Made by a program: the position numbers and the translations under genes. Under the pieces are notes generated by a model. That model was not told the origin of the DNA and ran no database searches. It saw nothing but the letters and a program-made list of their open reading frames with translations. This document shows positions 1-8,760 of a DNA stretch of 64,000 nt, in pieces (positions within the stretch are counted from its first letter, which is position 1; every line of letters begins with the position of its first letter). This DNA is from Lachnospiraceae bacterium (lineage in GTDB: Bacteria; Bacillota; Clostridia; Lachnospirales; Lachnospiraceae): assembly GCA_011959285.1 (NCBI GenBank), contig BLLW01000007.1:1-64000 (forward strand), written 5' to 3'.

Positions 1-164
1 AAATCCGATTTTGAGAGGAGACTTGAAACGATAGGACGTGCCGTCCCTTAGGTCAAGCCTGCCCTTTCGCCTGCGCTATGCCGCGCCCCTAAGCGGACCA
101 TCCACAGCACCCACCGGAACCGAAAGCCGACCGCCGACCCACAGACAACTCCTTGTCTTCACCA

Positions 165-1127
165 CTACAGTCCCCTCCTAACTATATTCCCCCACAACTG
201 TCCCTGTATCCAGAAATAATTCGGTAAATTGCGCCATGCAAACCTCACCTTATTCTTTCTGCCTTGTTTTGAAAACGCCATCCTAAATCCCTGCAAGATT
301 CCTGCAAGGTAAGCCCTTCCCAATCCTTTGTGAAGAAAAAAAGCAAATTTGATCAAATGTCCTGCCGCCAGAAGAGGCAGATTGATCACAAACTGCAAAA
401 GAGGCATGTTTTTATAAATCAAATATATATTGTTCCGCGCAGAGAGCGTCACTTTAAACGCATTGTGCCTAGAACCCGTGGCAGCGCTGCCGGCATGGTA
501 GACCTTTGCCTCCGGAACATATTTATTATGGTATCCATAAATGTCCGCGCGATACCCGATATCCAGATCTTCCAGATATGCAAAATGGTTTTCATCAAAA
601 TAACCTATGTTATCAAAAATTCCCCGCCTGTAGATGGCAGCGCCGGCGCAGGCAGAAAAAATACGGCAGGGCTTATCATAGCCTTCTGCCGGCTTATCTT
701 TCCCTCTGGCAAACGCCCAGCCAAAGGCACAATAAAAATCCCCTGCGCCGTCCAGCCGTTCAGGCGCATGGAGATTTATCATCTTTGCCGCTGCTGAAAA
801 TACCTTCCGGTCATTTTCAAGCGCCTGCTCTAAGCAGGACACCATGTGATTATCCACTTCCGTGTCATTGTTGAGCAGGAGGACATAGGGCGTGTCTGCC
901 GCCTTGATTCCTGCATTTACTGCCTTGCAAAATCCCATATTGTCTGTAAACTCTATGATCTTCACTTGGCAATACTTTTCTTTTACCAATGCCAGACTGC
1001 CGTCCTTGGAATTATTATCCACCATAATGACGTTCGGAATGACAGTTCCTTTATATATGGAAGAAAGACAGTTGTCTATATAGTCTATTCCCTTGTAATT
1101 TGGTATTACTATCGTCGTTTTTGTCAC
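165..1127 (-). CDS. GT2 glycosyltransferase, WbbL/rhamnosyltransferase-like
   Basis: A 320-residue cytoplasmic GT-A glycosyltransferase. It opens with a nucleotide-binding strand (TIVIPNYKG, residues 5-13), followed by VDNNSKDG near 36, the metal-binding LLNNDTEV near 85-92, and the acceptor-side YLEDLDIGYR near 184. Length and motifs fit the single-domain WbbL-type family that often moves rhamnose from dTDP-rhamnose, which suits the rfb genes upstream; the sugar itself is inferred. The start is GTG: an in-frame TAG lies two codons upstream and a GAGG motif sits about 10 bases before it. It is the last gene of the minus-strand glycan unit, 23 bases after the preceding GT2 gene. Confidence 0.9.
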   Translation of the reverse strand: MTKTTIVIPNYKGIDYIDNCLSSIYKGTVIPNVIMVDNNSKDGSLALVKEKYCQVKIIEFTDNMGFCKAVNAGIKAADTPYVLLLNNDTEVDNHMVSCLEQALENDRKVFSAAAKMINLHAPERLDGAGDFYCAFGWAFARGKDKPAEGYDKPCRIFSACAGAAIYRRGIFDNIGYFDENHFAYLEDLDIGYRADIYGYHNKYVPEAKVYHAGSAATGSRHNAFKVTLSARNNIYLIYKNMPLLQFVINLPLLAAGHLIKFAFFLHKGLGRAYLAGILQGFRMAFSKQGRKNKVRFAWRNLPNYFWIQGQLWGNIVRRGL

Positions 1128-1150
1128 GAACTAAATCCTCATTTAATATT

Positions 1151-2533
1151 TTAATCAATTTTTTCTGACATCGCAGGATCCCATACGATCCGATAGCCTT
1201 GTTCTCTTACCTTGGCACAAAACCGGCGGCTCAAATCCAGGAAATCCACATCCTCCTTGAGGCAATCCCGCCAGTCAAATCTTCCTGTTCCAGGATGCTG
1301 TAAATAGGGAAGCCCGATCATTTCTTCCAGAATTCCTTCCGCCGCCAGAGAAACCTTCATACAGCGCAAATCCACCATTTCCGCTTCCTGCTGCAGCACT
1401 GCCCTGTGCATATAGCCGCTGTACTCCTTATGAAGCCCTGCGTAAAAAGGCTGTCCATCGGCAGTATATATTCCACCCGTTATTTTATTTTTCTTATCAA
1501 GCAGCCTTCCTCCCACCACTGCCACGTCGGGTCGGTTTGCGATCAAATCCGGCTGATAATCCACCCTGTAAAAACCAAGATGCGGCAGATGGGAGACCAT
1601 GCCCTTAAATCCCCTTGCCCTTAGAAAATCCTCTAAGGCTCTTTTCCCAGCATCATAGGCATACTGCTTACTTGCCGGATTTTCAGACGTAGACTGCTCA
1701 TGGCACCTCCAATGATATAACACCTTCTGAATATGCGCTACCGGCACGTCTTTCTTTTTCGTCCGCTTTTTATCTTTACCCAGCATCACACTCAATGCCC
1801 GGAGCACCAGATCATAGTCCTGGGCGCCGTCGCACACACTGCGGAAACCAAGTTCCTGCATCAACTGGCGTTTCATCACCATAAAATGGCATACATAATT
1901 ATTGGTCAAAAGTAAGTCTATATTAAATTCCGGTTTTCGATTGACTTCAAAATAGCTGGTCTGATTTTCATCGCATTTATCTTCATCTGAATACAAAAGC
2001 TGCAGCTGAAGATCTTCCTCTTCATACCTTGCAATACATGCTGCCATTTCATAAAGCGCATCGGGCGTGAGCACGTCGTCATGGTCAAGGAGTCCTGCAT
2101 AATCCCCCGTTGCATACATGAGTGCCTGATTGGTGTTTGCAGAGATTCCTGCATTTTGTTTTAGCCGCCTATACATAATCCGTTTGTCCGTATAAGTGCG
2201 GATCACCTCTTCTACCCGCCCGCTCTCGCTGGCATCCGCTATAATCAGTTCAAAATGTCCATAGGTCTGCAACATAACAGAATCCAGCATCGCCCTTAAG
2301 TGTTCTTCCTTTGTCTCAAAAGCAGGTACCAGAATGCTGAACTTCGTTGAAAATCGTTTTCCGTCCTGCACCTGCCATTTTCTTTGTTCGTCACTTAAAG
2401 GTTCGTAAACATAATCATCTTTTGTCTCCGTCTCAATCCGCTCCTTCATGGCATAGTATGCCCGGCGGATTCCGTTTTTCTTTAGATAACGCAATGTTTT
2501 TTTCAAATTGCTGATTTTGGCTATTTTCCCCAA
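1151..2533 (-). CDS. GT2 family glycosyltransferase (DHDD type)
   Basis: A 460-residue glycosyltransferase. After about 60 basic residues the GT-A domain begins at FSILVPAFET (near 65). LLDHDDVL near 147-154 is the nucleotide-sugar/metal motif, and YSDEDK and CDGAQDYDL follow. It resembles the N-terminal half of the 662-residue protein at 4491-6479, including the NAGIS(A/G)NTNQ stretch, so the two probably arose by duplication and may act in turn on the same chain. The C-terminal 180 residues have no motif I recognise. The start is probably TTG, with AGGTG five bases upstream; the next in-frame ATG (residue 29) would remove the basic leader. Donor and acceptor are unknown. Confidence 0.88.
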   Translation of the reverse strand: MGKIAKISNLKKTLRYLKKNGIRRAYYAMKERIETETKDDYVYEPLSDEQRKWQVQDGKRFSTKFSILVPAFETKEEHLRAMLDSVMLQTYGHFELIIADASESGRVEEVIRTYTDKRIMYRRLKQNAGISANTNQALMYATGDYAGLLDHDDVLTPDALYEMAACIARYEEEDLQLQLLYSDEDKCDENQTSYFEVNRKPEFNIDLLLTNNYVCHFMVMKRQLMQELGFRSVCDGAQDYDLVLRALSVMLGKDKKRTKKKDVPVAHIQKVLYHWRCHEQSTSENPASKQYAYDAGKRALEDFLRARGFKGMVSHLPHLGFYRVDYQPDLIANRPDVAVVGGRLLDKKNKITGGIYTADGQPFYAGLHKEYSGYMHRAVLQQEAEMVDLRCMKVSLAAEGILEEMIGLPYLQHPGTGRFDWRDCLKEDVDFLDLSRRFCAKVREQGYRIVWDPAMSEKID

Positions 2534-2570
2534 TTTGTCACCTACCGTTCACCCATAAGCTTTTTTGTTA

Positions 2571-2616
2571 CAAAATCCGCCCCATTCAACGTTTACTTAC
2601 GGCAACGGGGCGGATT
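2571..2616 (-). terminator. Putative intrinsic terminator after pgcA
   Basis: A perfect 10-bp inverted repeat (AATCCGCCCC at 2607-2616 pairing with GGGGCGGATT at 2574-2583, read on the minus strand) with a 23-base loop and a short TTTT tract. It lies between the pgcA stop and the next GT2 gene. The long loop and short T tract suggest partial termination. Confidence 0.55.
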
Positions 2617-2691
2617 CCTATTCATTGTTACAGTTTGGTCTTCCTCCTTACACGAATTACCTTACCGGCTTTTCATGCATTCTTCCACTGC

Positions 2692-4413
2692 TTACAGATA
2701 TGCCTTCAGATCTTCCGTAAGCTTCTGCACCTTATCTTCTGCGTCGGCAAGGCTGGTTCCCTTGACGCCCATATAGAATTTGATTTTCGGTTCTGTGCCG
2801 GAGGGACGCGCGCAGCACCAGGAATCATTGGTAAGGTCAAAGTATAATACATTGGATTTTGGCAGCCCTGTAGGTCTTTCTTCACCTGTTGCAATATCTT
2901 TGGTAATGCCGCTGCCGTAATCTCTGAATTCCTTTACCGTAAGCTCCCCGAAATTCTTAGGCGGGTTGCTTCTTAATTTGTCCATCATTTCTGCAATCTG
3001 CTTGGATCCGTCGATTCCCTTTAAGGTGATAGCGTACTGTGTTTCCTTAAAATAGCCATACTTCTCATAGAGTTTCAACATTTGATCCCATACGGTAATG
3101 CCATTCTTTTTACACCATGCCGCCATCTCGCACAGGCACATAACAGCCACAACCGCATCCTTATCCCTTGCATGGGTGCCTGCCAGACATCCGTAACTTT
3201 CTTCCAGACCAAATACATAATTGTTGGATCCGCTCTGCTCAAATAACTTGATCTGTTCGCCGATATATTTAAATCCGGTCAAGACCTCGATAAATTTTAC
3301 ATTGTAATCCTTGGCGATAGCTGCAGCCATATTGGTAGTAACAATCGTCGTAACCAACGCAGGATTTTCCGGCATCGTGCCTGTCGCCGTTCTTTCTCTT
3401 AAAATGTATTCCGCTATCAGCATGCCCGACATATTGCCTGTAAAGGGGATGTACTCACCGGATTTGGCGTCAAGCGCATATATGCCAAGTCTGTCTGCAT
3501 CCGGATCGGTTGCTAGTACGATATCCGCATTTTTCTCCTTTGCCAGCTTAAGCGCAAGAGTGAATGCCTTGGGATCTTCCGGGTTGGGATATTCCAGCGT
3601 GGTAAAATCGGGATCCGGCAGTTCCTGCTCCGGCACCACATAAACATGCTTAAAGCCGAGCTCAGACAGGATTCTTCTCACGGGCACATTTCCGGTTCCG
3701 TGGAAGGGTGAATAAACAATCTTGATATCATCCGCCACTTCCTTGATGATTTCAGGATGGATAATCTGCTTTTTCAACTCTTCCATATAGGCATCGTCTA
3801 TTTCCTTGCCGATTACCTGATAAAGACCTGCCGCAAGAGCCTCTTCCTTATCCATCGTCTTTACCTGATGATAGTCTGTCACATTTTTGACTTCGGTAAT
3901 GATTTCCACATCCTTGGGTGCCGTAACCTGCGCGCCGTCTTCCCAATATGCCTTATATCCATTATACTCCGGCGGATTGTGACTTGCTGTGATAACAATA
4001 CCAGAGATACAGTGAAGGCTACGAAGGGCAAAGGAAAGCTCCGGTGTGGGGCGAAGGGCGTCGAACACATAGGCCTTGATGCCGTTAGCTGCAAGACATA
4101 GCGCTGCTTCGTCCGCAAATTCAGGGGACATTCTTCTTGAGTCGTAAGCGATTGCCACGCCCCGCTCTTTTCCTCCCTGTTTGATAATGTAATTGGCAAG
4201 ACCCTGGGTCGCCTTTCTTACGGTATAAATATTCATACGATTGGTACCTGCGCCTATGACACCACGCAGTCCCCCTGTTCCAAACTCCAGTTCCTTGTAG
4301 AAACGGTCTTCTATTTCCTTTTCATCTCCTGCAATGCCGCGCAGTTCTTCTTTGGTCTTGTCGTCGAAATAGGCATCCTCCAGCCAGAAATCATATTGTT
4401 CTTTATAGCTCAT
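2692..4413 (-). CDS. pgcA: Phospho-sugar mutase (alpha-phosphoglucomutase type)
   Basis: A 573-residue alpha-D-phosphohexomutase that should interconvert glucose 6-phosphate and glucose 1-phosphate, the precursor for dTDP-glucose (RfbA) and UDP-glucose. The phosphoserine loop TASHNP (142-147, Ser144), the metal loop DPDADR near 310, the sugar-binding GLEESYG and the phosphate-binding RPSGTEPK near the C-terminus are all present. Length and sequence match Bacillus PgcA. The start at 4413 has AGGAGG seven bases upstream; an in-frame ATG nine codons earlier has no such site. It sits among glycosyltransferase genes in the same direction, so it likely feeds the glycan pathway, although it is also a housekeeping enzyme. 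Confidence 0.95.
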   Translation of the reverse strand: MSYKEQYDFWLEDAYFDDKTKEELRGIAGDEKEIEDRFYKELEFGTGGLRGVIGAGTNRMNIYTVRKATQGLANYIIKQGGKERGVAIAYDSRRMSPEFADEAALCLAANGIKAYVFDALRPTPELSFALRSLHCISGIVITASHNPPEYNGYKAYWEDGAQVTAPKDVEIITEVKNVTDYHQVKTMDKEEALAAGLYQVIGKEIDDAYMEELKKQIIHPEIIKEVADDIKIVYSPFHGTGNVPVRRILSELGFKHVYVVPEQELPDPDFTTLEYPNPEDPKAFTLALKLAKEKNADIVLATDPDADRLGIYALDAKSGEYIPFTGNMSGMLIAEYILRERTATGTMPENPALVTTIVTTNMAAAIAKDYNVKFIEVLTGFKYIGEQIKLFEQSGSNNYVFGLEESYGCLAGTHARDKDAVVAVMCLCEMAAWCKKNGITVWDQMLKLYEKYGYFKETQYAITLKGIDGSKQIAEMMDKLRSNPPKNFGELTVKEFRDYGSGITKDIATGEERPTGLPKSNVLYFDLTNDSWCCARPSGTEPKIKFYMGVKGTSLADAEDKVQKLTEDLKAYL

Positions 4414-4490
4414 CTTAATTCCTCCTCGTATCATCTTCATTGATAGGCATGAAATGCGCCTTACACTTGTATTATTTTACCATAATCCTT

Positions 4491-6479
4491 CTATATTTTC
4501 AAAGCAAAGTCGCTTCGATCCAGAGAAAAATTGGGATTATAATAAGGATCGCCGGCGCGGAGCACCTCCTTCCACTTTTCACGGAAGCGCTCTGATTCCT
4601 GATTATACCGCTCCGCCTTCTCACCGCCGTCGTCCAATCCCCTCGATACCGACTCTAAATGATATAATTCTGCAAAAGGCGTAAATACGTTTAAATATCC
4701 TTTTTCCCTAAGTTTCAAACAAAAGTCCACATCATTCAAGGAAATAGCAAACCCTTCATCCAGTCCTCCCACTTCCTCAAAAAGGGATTTCTTCACCATA
4801 AGACAGGCGCCGGTGACTGCGGAGACATCCTGCGCATAGCAGAGCCTTCCCATATACCCCAGATTGTCCCTGTGCTGCCCGTAATGGCTGTGCCCCGCCG
4901 TCCGGTGAGCGCCAAGTCCCAGCACCACGCCGGCATGCTGGATCGTCTTATTGGCGTAGTACAATTTTCCGCCTGCCGCCCCAACATCAGAGCGCTGGGC
5001 ATACATCAAAAGCTCCTCCATCCAGTTGACGGTGATTACCTGGGTATCATTATTCAGCAGTAAAAGGTACTCTCCGCGGGCATGCCGTGCCCCTAAATTG
5101 TTTACCGCTGAATAATTAAATTCTCCTTCAAAGGTAATCACCCGAATCTTCTCATTTTCTTTTAGTTCTTCGTAATAATCAAAAATGGCTCTTTCCGTGC
5201 TGTTATTTTCCACCACAATAATCTCGAAATTCTCATAAGTAGACTTTTCTAATATAGAAGTAATACATCGCTTCAAATCTTCTGTGTGATCCTTATTGGC
5301 AATAATAATGGAAATCAAAGGACTTCCTATAATTTGATAGCGGATTTTAAAAATAGTCTCAAACGCCCTGGTGGATGTAATCTGAAAATGCTCAAAGCCA
5401 TGCCTTCTCAAATGGTCCGCCACGGCTCCCTTTGCCGCTTCAATGGCATAGGGCTTTGCGCCGATATCAGAAGCCACGCTGTCCGGATGGCTTCTCCAAT
5501 AATAGAGAAGTTTGGGCACGTGCACCACATTTTTTGCCCGGTCCGTGAGGCGCAGAATCATGTCGTGGTCCTGGCTTCCATCGAATCTGGAGCGGAACAA
5601 CTCGGTTCCGTCCAAAAGTTCTCTTGCAAAAACACTGAAATGGCAGATATAATTGTTCGCCCGCAGATTGTCAATGGCATAATCCGGCTTGAAATGCAGC
5701 GTCAGCATCTTGTTGATGTCCCCACTCTTAAAGGTGGTCTCGTCGCAGTATATGTAGTCTGCCTTTTTTTCATTGATGACTTTCACATACTCATACAGTA
5801 CACTGGGATGAAGGATGTCGTCATGGTCGAACAATCCAATAAATTCTCCTGTCGCCATCTTAAGACACTGATTGGTATTGCCTGAGATTCCCTCATTCTT
5901 TTCCAACTTCCGGTAAAGGATTTTGTCCTTACCGGTTTTTTTCCTGTATTCCTCCACCATTCCTTCTATATAAGAGTGGTTTTCATCAGAACCGTCTGCC
6001 AGACACAACTCCCAATTTTCATACGTCTGGTTCACTACAGACTCAATCATTTCCTTCAAGAACATTTCCGGTGTATTATATAAGGGCACTAAGATGCTGA
6101 ACTTGACCATGCGGGGAAACTGTTCCTGCCTCTGCCTCTTTGCCTCTTCCTCAGAGGGAAAACTTTTTGTGCCGTAATTCCCCCTTGCCTGCCTTTCTAT
6201 CTTCTTATAATTCAATTTTGCCCAGATTCCACGAAGGCTGCCGCAGTTTTTCAGCCGGTTCCTCTGCCGGATTGCAAAGTGCATACATCTGCGCAGGGGA
6301 GCTGACATTTTCCACAGAGGGTTCTCCTTGATTCTGTTAAGCTTAAAGGCAAGGTCATCACATTTTGCCTCCAGATCCGCCACCCGGCCCGCAAGATCTG
6401 CATTACGAAGATGCTCTCTCTCGTATTCTTCCTTATAATCAACCTCTTCAAAATTCTGTTTATTCTCATTTTGGTCCAT
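4491..6479 (-). CDS. Tandem-domain GT2 glycosyltransferase
   Basis: A 662-residue cytoplasmic protein with two GT-A domains. Residues 20-60 form a predicted coiled coil (ADLEAKCDDLAFKL). Domain 1 (about 128-330) has FSILVPLYNT, LFDHDDIL and FDGSQDHDM. Domain 2 (about 385-620) has SIIIANKDH, LLLNNDTQV, AVTGACLM and NDVDFCLKLREKGY. Both keep their acidic metal motifs, so both may be active and could add two different linkages, as in tandem-domain rhamnan or O-antigen synthases. Its start overlaps the end of the upstream GT gene by 14 bases and has GGAGGTGA nearby, pointing to translational coupling. The sugar is not readable from sequence; rhamnose is plausible given rfbABC. Confidence 0.92.
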   Translation of the reverse strand: MDQNENKQNFEEVDYKEEYEREHLRNADLAGRVADLEAKCDDLAFKLNRIKENPLWKMSAPLRRCMHFAIRQRNRLKNCGSLRGIWAKLNYKKIERQARGNYGTKSFPSEEEAKRQRQEQFPRMVKFSILVPLYNTPEMFLKEMIESVVNQTYENWELCLADGSDENHSYIEGMVEEYRKKTGKDKILYRKLEKNEGISGNTNQCLKMATGEFIGLFDHDDILHPSVLYEYVKVINEKKADYIYCDETTFKSGDINKMLTLHFKPDYAIDNLRANNYICHFSVFARELLDGTELFRSRFDGSQDHDMILRLTDRAKNVVHVPKLLYYWRSHPDSVASDIGAKPYAIEAAKGAVADHLRRHGFEHFQITSTRAFETIFKIRYQIIGSPLISIIIANKDHTEDLKRCITSILEKSTYENFEIIVVENNSTERAIFDYYEELKENEKIRVITFEGEFNYSAVNNLGARHARGEYLLLLNNDTQVITVNWMEELLMYAQRSDVGAAGGKLYYANKTIQHAGVVLGLGAHRTAGHSHYGQHRDNLGYMGRLCYAQDVSAVTGACLMVKKSLFEEVGGLDEGFAISLNDVDFCLKLREKGYLNVFTPFAELYHLESVSRGLDDGGEKAERYNQESERFREKWKEVLRAGDPYYNPNFSLDRSDFALKI

Positions 6480-8715
6480 TCAGTGTCACCTCCAGCACCC
6501 AGTTGCTCCAGTTTACCAATTTCTGTCTGGAACATCGATCCTCCGCCAGCATGCCGAACTGGTATATGCCTGCCGGAATTTCCTCCATATGCATTTTAGC
6601 CGCAAATCCAGTTAAATCTACATTTAATTGGTCTTTCAAATTATCTTTGATATCCTTACGGTATCTGTCATCTACATCCATCATCCAAATATGATGATCT
6701 GCTTGATTTTTTAGGAGCAATTTCTTTTTATAACAAGCATTATCTGCTCCTATGACAAAGGAATAGCCCTGAAAATAATATCCCATATCTTCTGGCTTTA
6801 CCTTAATTCTCCCTTTTTCTAAAGCCACTCCATACTGCCACTTATAGATATCCATGGCGCATTCCATCCCCACTACAAGGCATTTGTCTTCCCTTGCGTT
6901 TTGAATCAGCCGGTCACCGGAAAACGCCTTTGACCATGGCATATCAAGCGTCACCTGATACCTGTAAGCCGGTGAATATTCCGATTCCAGCATATCCGTG
7001 GTAAGATAGGGGTGATAATAAGGATCCTTTCCGTATAATGCTTGATGCCTCTCGTAAAGAAGATCCTTTTCCTTTGACAGACGGAGTTGTTTCTCCGAAG
7101 ACTCCCCATCCTTTCCCCTGCTTAAAGATTCATGGTGATAGAGTGCCACATCATTTCTTACTATATTATAATAGCCTTTCTCATAAATCGTATAACATAA
7201 GTCAACGTCATTAAAGGCGACCGCAAGTTCCTCGCAAAATCCCTCTGCCTCTTCAAAAACCTCCCTTGACATCATAAGGCATGCCCCTGTAGCTGCCATC
7301 ATATTGTGGACGCCTCTGTTCATGCCGAAATAGTGTGTGGTTCCATCTTTTAAAAACTGCAGTTTATGGGCTGGTCCCACCCGCAAATTGGTGATTCCTG
7401 CATGCTGGATGGTATCCGATCCGGGGTATAAGAGTTTCACCCCCACAGCTCCCGCCCGGGGGAGCCTTGCTTTTTCCAGCATTTTATCCAGCCAGTCCGG
7501 TTGAAGAATTTCCATATCGTCATTTAAAAAGAGGAAAAACGACCCTTTTGCCTTTCCCGCTCCCAGATTGCACATATGTGAAAAATTAAAGGTCATGGGC
7601 TGATACAGGTAACGACAGCCTGCAAGTCGAAATTGTTTCTCACCTGTTGTCAAATCACGATTTATCCTTGACACCTTTTCTGAAATTGCAGCCTTATTTT
7701 CTTCGCTGCTTCCATTGTCCACCAAAATAAGTTCACACAAATAAGCGCAACAAGTTCTTTCCATCAGCGAATCCAGACATTGAAACAGTACTGCAACATT
7801 ATCTTTGGAGGGAATGATAATGGATAAGATGATTTCATCTCTGTCCTCCCTCTTCTGTTCACCAGAGAAAAACGTCTCTTCCTTTTCTGCAAAAGCCGGA
7901 AGCTTTAAATCTTTCACCTGCCCGTAGCCGTTTTCCGCACTGTGAAAAAGTACTTCTCTGATATGAAACACGACCGGATTAGTCCTTTCCTCCCTTTTAT
8001 CAAACCCTCCGCGTGTTTTCAACAGCTGATACAATAATAAATACACCAGTTCTCCCGTCTGTTTCCAGGCGCCTTCAAGCATTCCGCTTTCCTTGCATGC
8101 TTTATATGCATCCCACAGTGCTTCCGCCCTGACTGCCACAAGCCCGCCAAGATAGAAGCAGGACAAGAAACGGTCCGGAGACCAATCCGGCTTAAACCAT
8201 GGCTCCTCCCTAAAATCGTCCTTCTTTATGTCCTCATCCCCATAAATTAAGGCAACATCCCGATCCTTTGCAAAACGCTGCACAATCAGCCTGTATGCCC
8301 TATCGCTGATCTCTCCCTCATACATGCTGATCAAAATAGCATCAAAAGCAGCTTGCTGCGACAAAACGTCTGCATTTTTCTCAAATGCATCCGCCGTCAC
8401 GGATAAATAAGTCTTCTTTTCCCTAATCTGACCAGATTTACCAATTACTTCCAGTACATGACAGTTCTCGTCATATTTTGAATGATTTCCATCATTTTCA
8501 TCATTTTTTCTCCCAAATCCGCATAATGCAAAATCATTTGTCAGACTTTTCTTTTTCTCAACTTCAATTGCATCGCCAATTGAGGATTTCTCTTCTTGTT
8601 CTCTGATCCAGTCGTTATATGTCAGATTTTTTGACATTACTTCTTTTGCATAACGTTTATGCTGTCTACTTACCAATATCTGTTTTATAGTCTGTTTCAG
8701 AGCATTCACTTGCAT
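6466..8715 (-). CDS. Large GT2 glycosyltransferase with degenerate N-terminal domain
   Basis: A 749-residue protein. Residues about 120-270 look like the back half of a GT-A fold (YGDEDIKKDDF, FKPDWSPDRF) without a clear nucleotide-binding start, so this half is probably structural. The active domain (about 295-560) has SIIIPSKDNV, LVDNGSSEENK, FLNDDMEIL, AATGACLMM and FNDVDLCYTIYEKGY. The last 160 residues form a separate domain I do not recognise. The second half is paralogous to domain 2 of the neighbouring 662-residue enzyme. The start is uncertain by two codons: a GTG at residue 3 is better spaced from GAGG than the ATG. A 45-base gap separates it from the methyltransferase/kinase-like gene upstream. 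Confidence 0.9.
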   Translation of the reverse strand: MQVNALKQTIKQILVSRQHKRYAKEVMSKNLTYNDWIREQEEKSSIGDAIEVEKKKSLTNDFALCGFGRKNDENDGNHSKYDENCHVLEVIGKSGQIREKKTYLSVTADAFEKNADVLSQQAAFDAILISMYEGEISDRAYRLIVQRFAKDRDVALIYGDEDIKKDDFREEPWFKPDWSPDRFLSCFYLGGLVAVRAEALWDAYKACKESGMLEGAWKQTGELVYLLLYQLLKTRGGFDKREERTNPVVFHIREVLFHSAENGYGQVKDLKLPAFAEKEETFFSGEQKREDRDEIILSIIIPSKDNVAVLFQCLDSLMERTCCAYLCELILVDNGSSEENKAAISEKVSRINRDLTTGEKQFRLAGCRYLYQPMTFNFSHMCNLGAGKAKGSFFLFLNDDMEILQPDWLDKMLEKARLPRAGAVGVKLLYPGSDTIQHAGITNLRVGPAHKLQFLKDGTTHYFGMNRGVHNMMAATGACLMMSREVFEEAEGFCEELAVAFNDVDLCYTIYEKGYYNIVRNDVALYHHESLSRGKDGESSEKQLRLSKEKDLLYERHQALYGKDPYYHPYLTTDMLESEYSPAYRYQVTLDMPWSKAFSGDRLIQNAREDKCLVVGMECAMDIYKWQYGVALEKGRIKVKPEDMGYYFQGYSFVIGADNACYKKKLLLKNQADHHIWMMDVDDRYRKDIKDNLKDQLNVDLTGFAAKMHMEEIPAGIYQFGMLAEDRCSRQKLVNWSNWVLEVTLNGPK

Positions 8716-8760
8716 TTCCTCGCTTTAAATATAGTTGAATATAACGTGTGATATTTATAC

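Noticed and set aside
1-164. A gene or tRNA at the window start
   Set aside because: No coding frame with a start and RBS and no cloverleaf was seen; only GC-rich imperfect hairpins (for example GGACGTGCCGTCC at 33-45).
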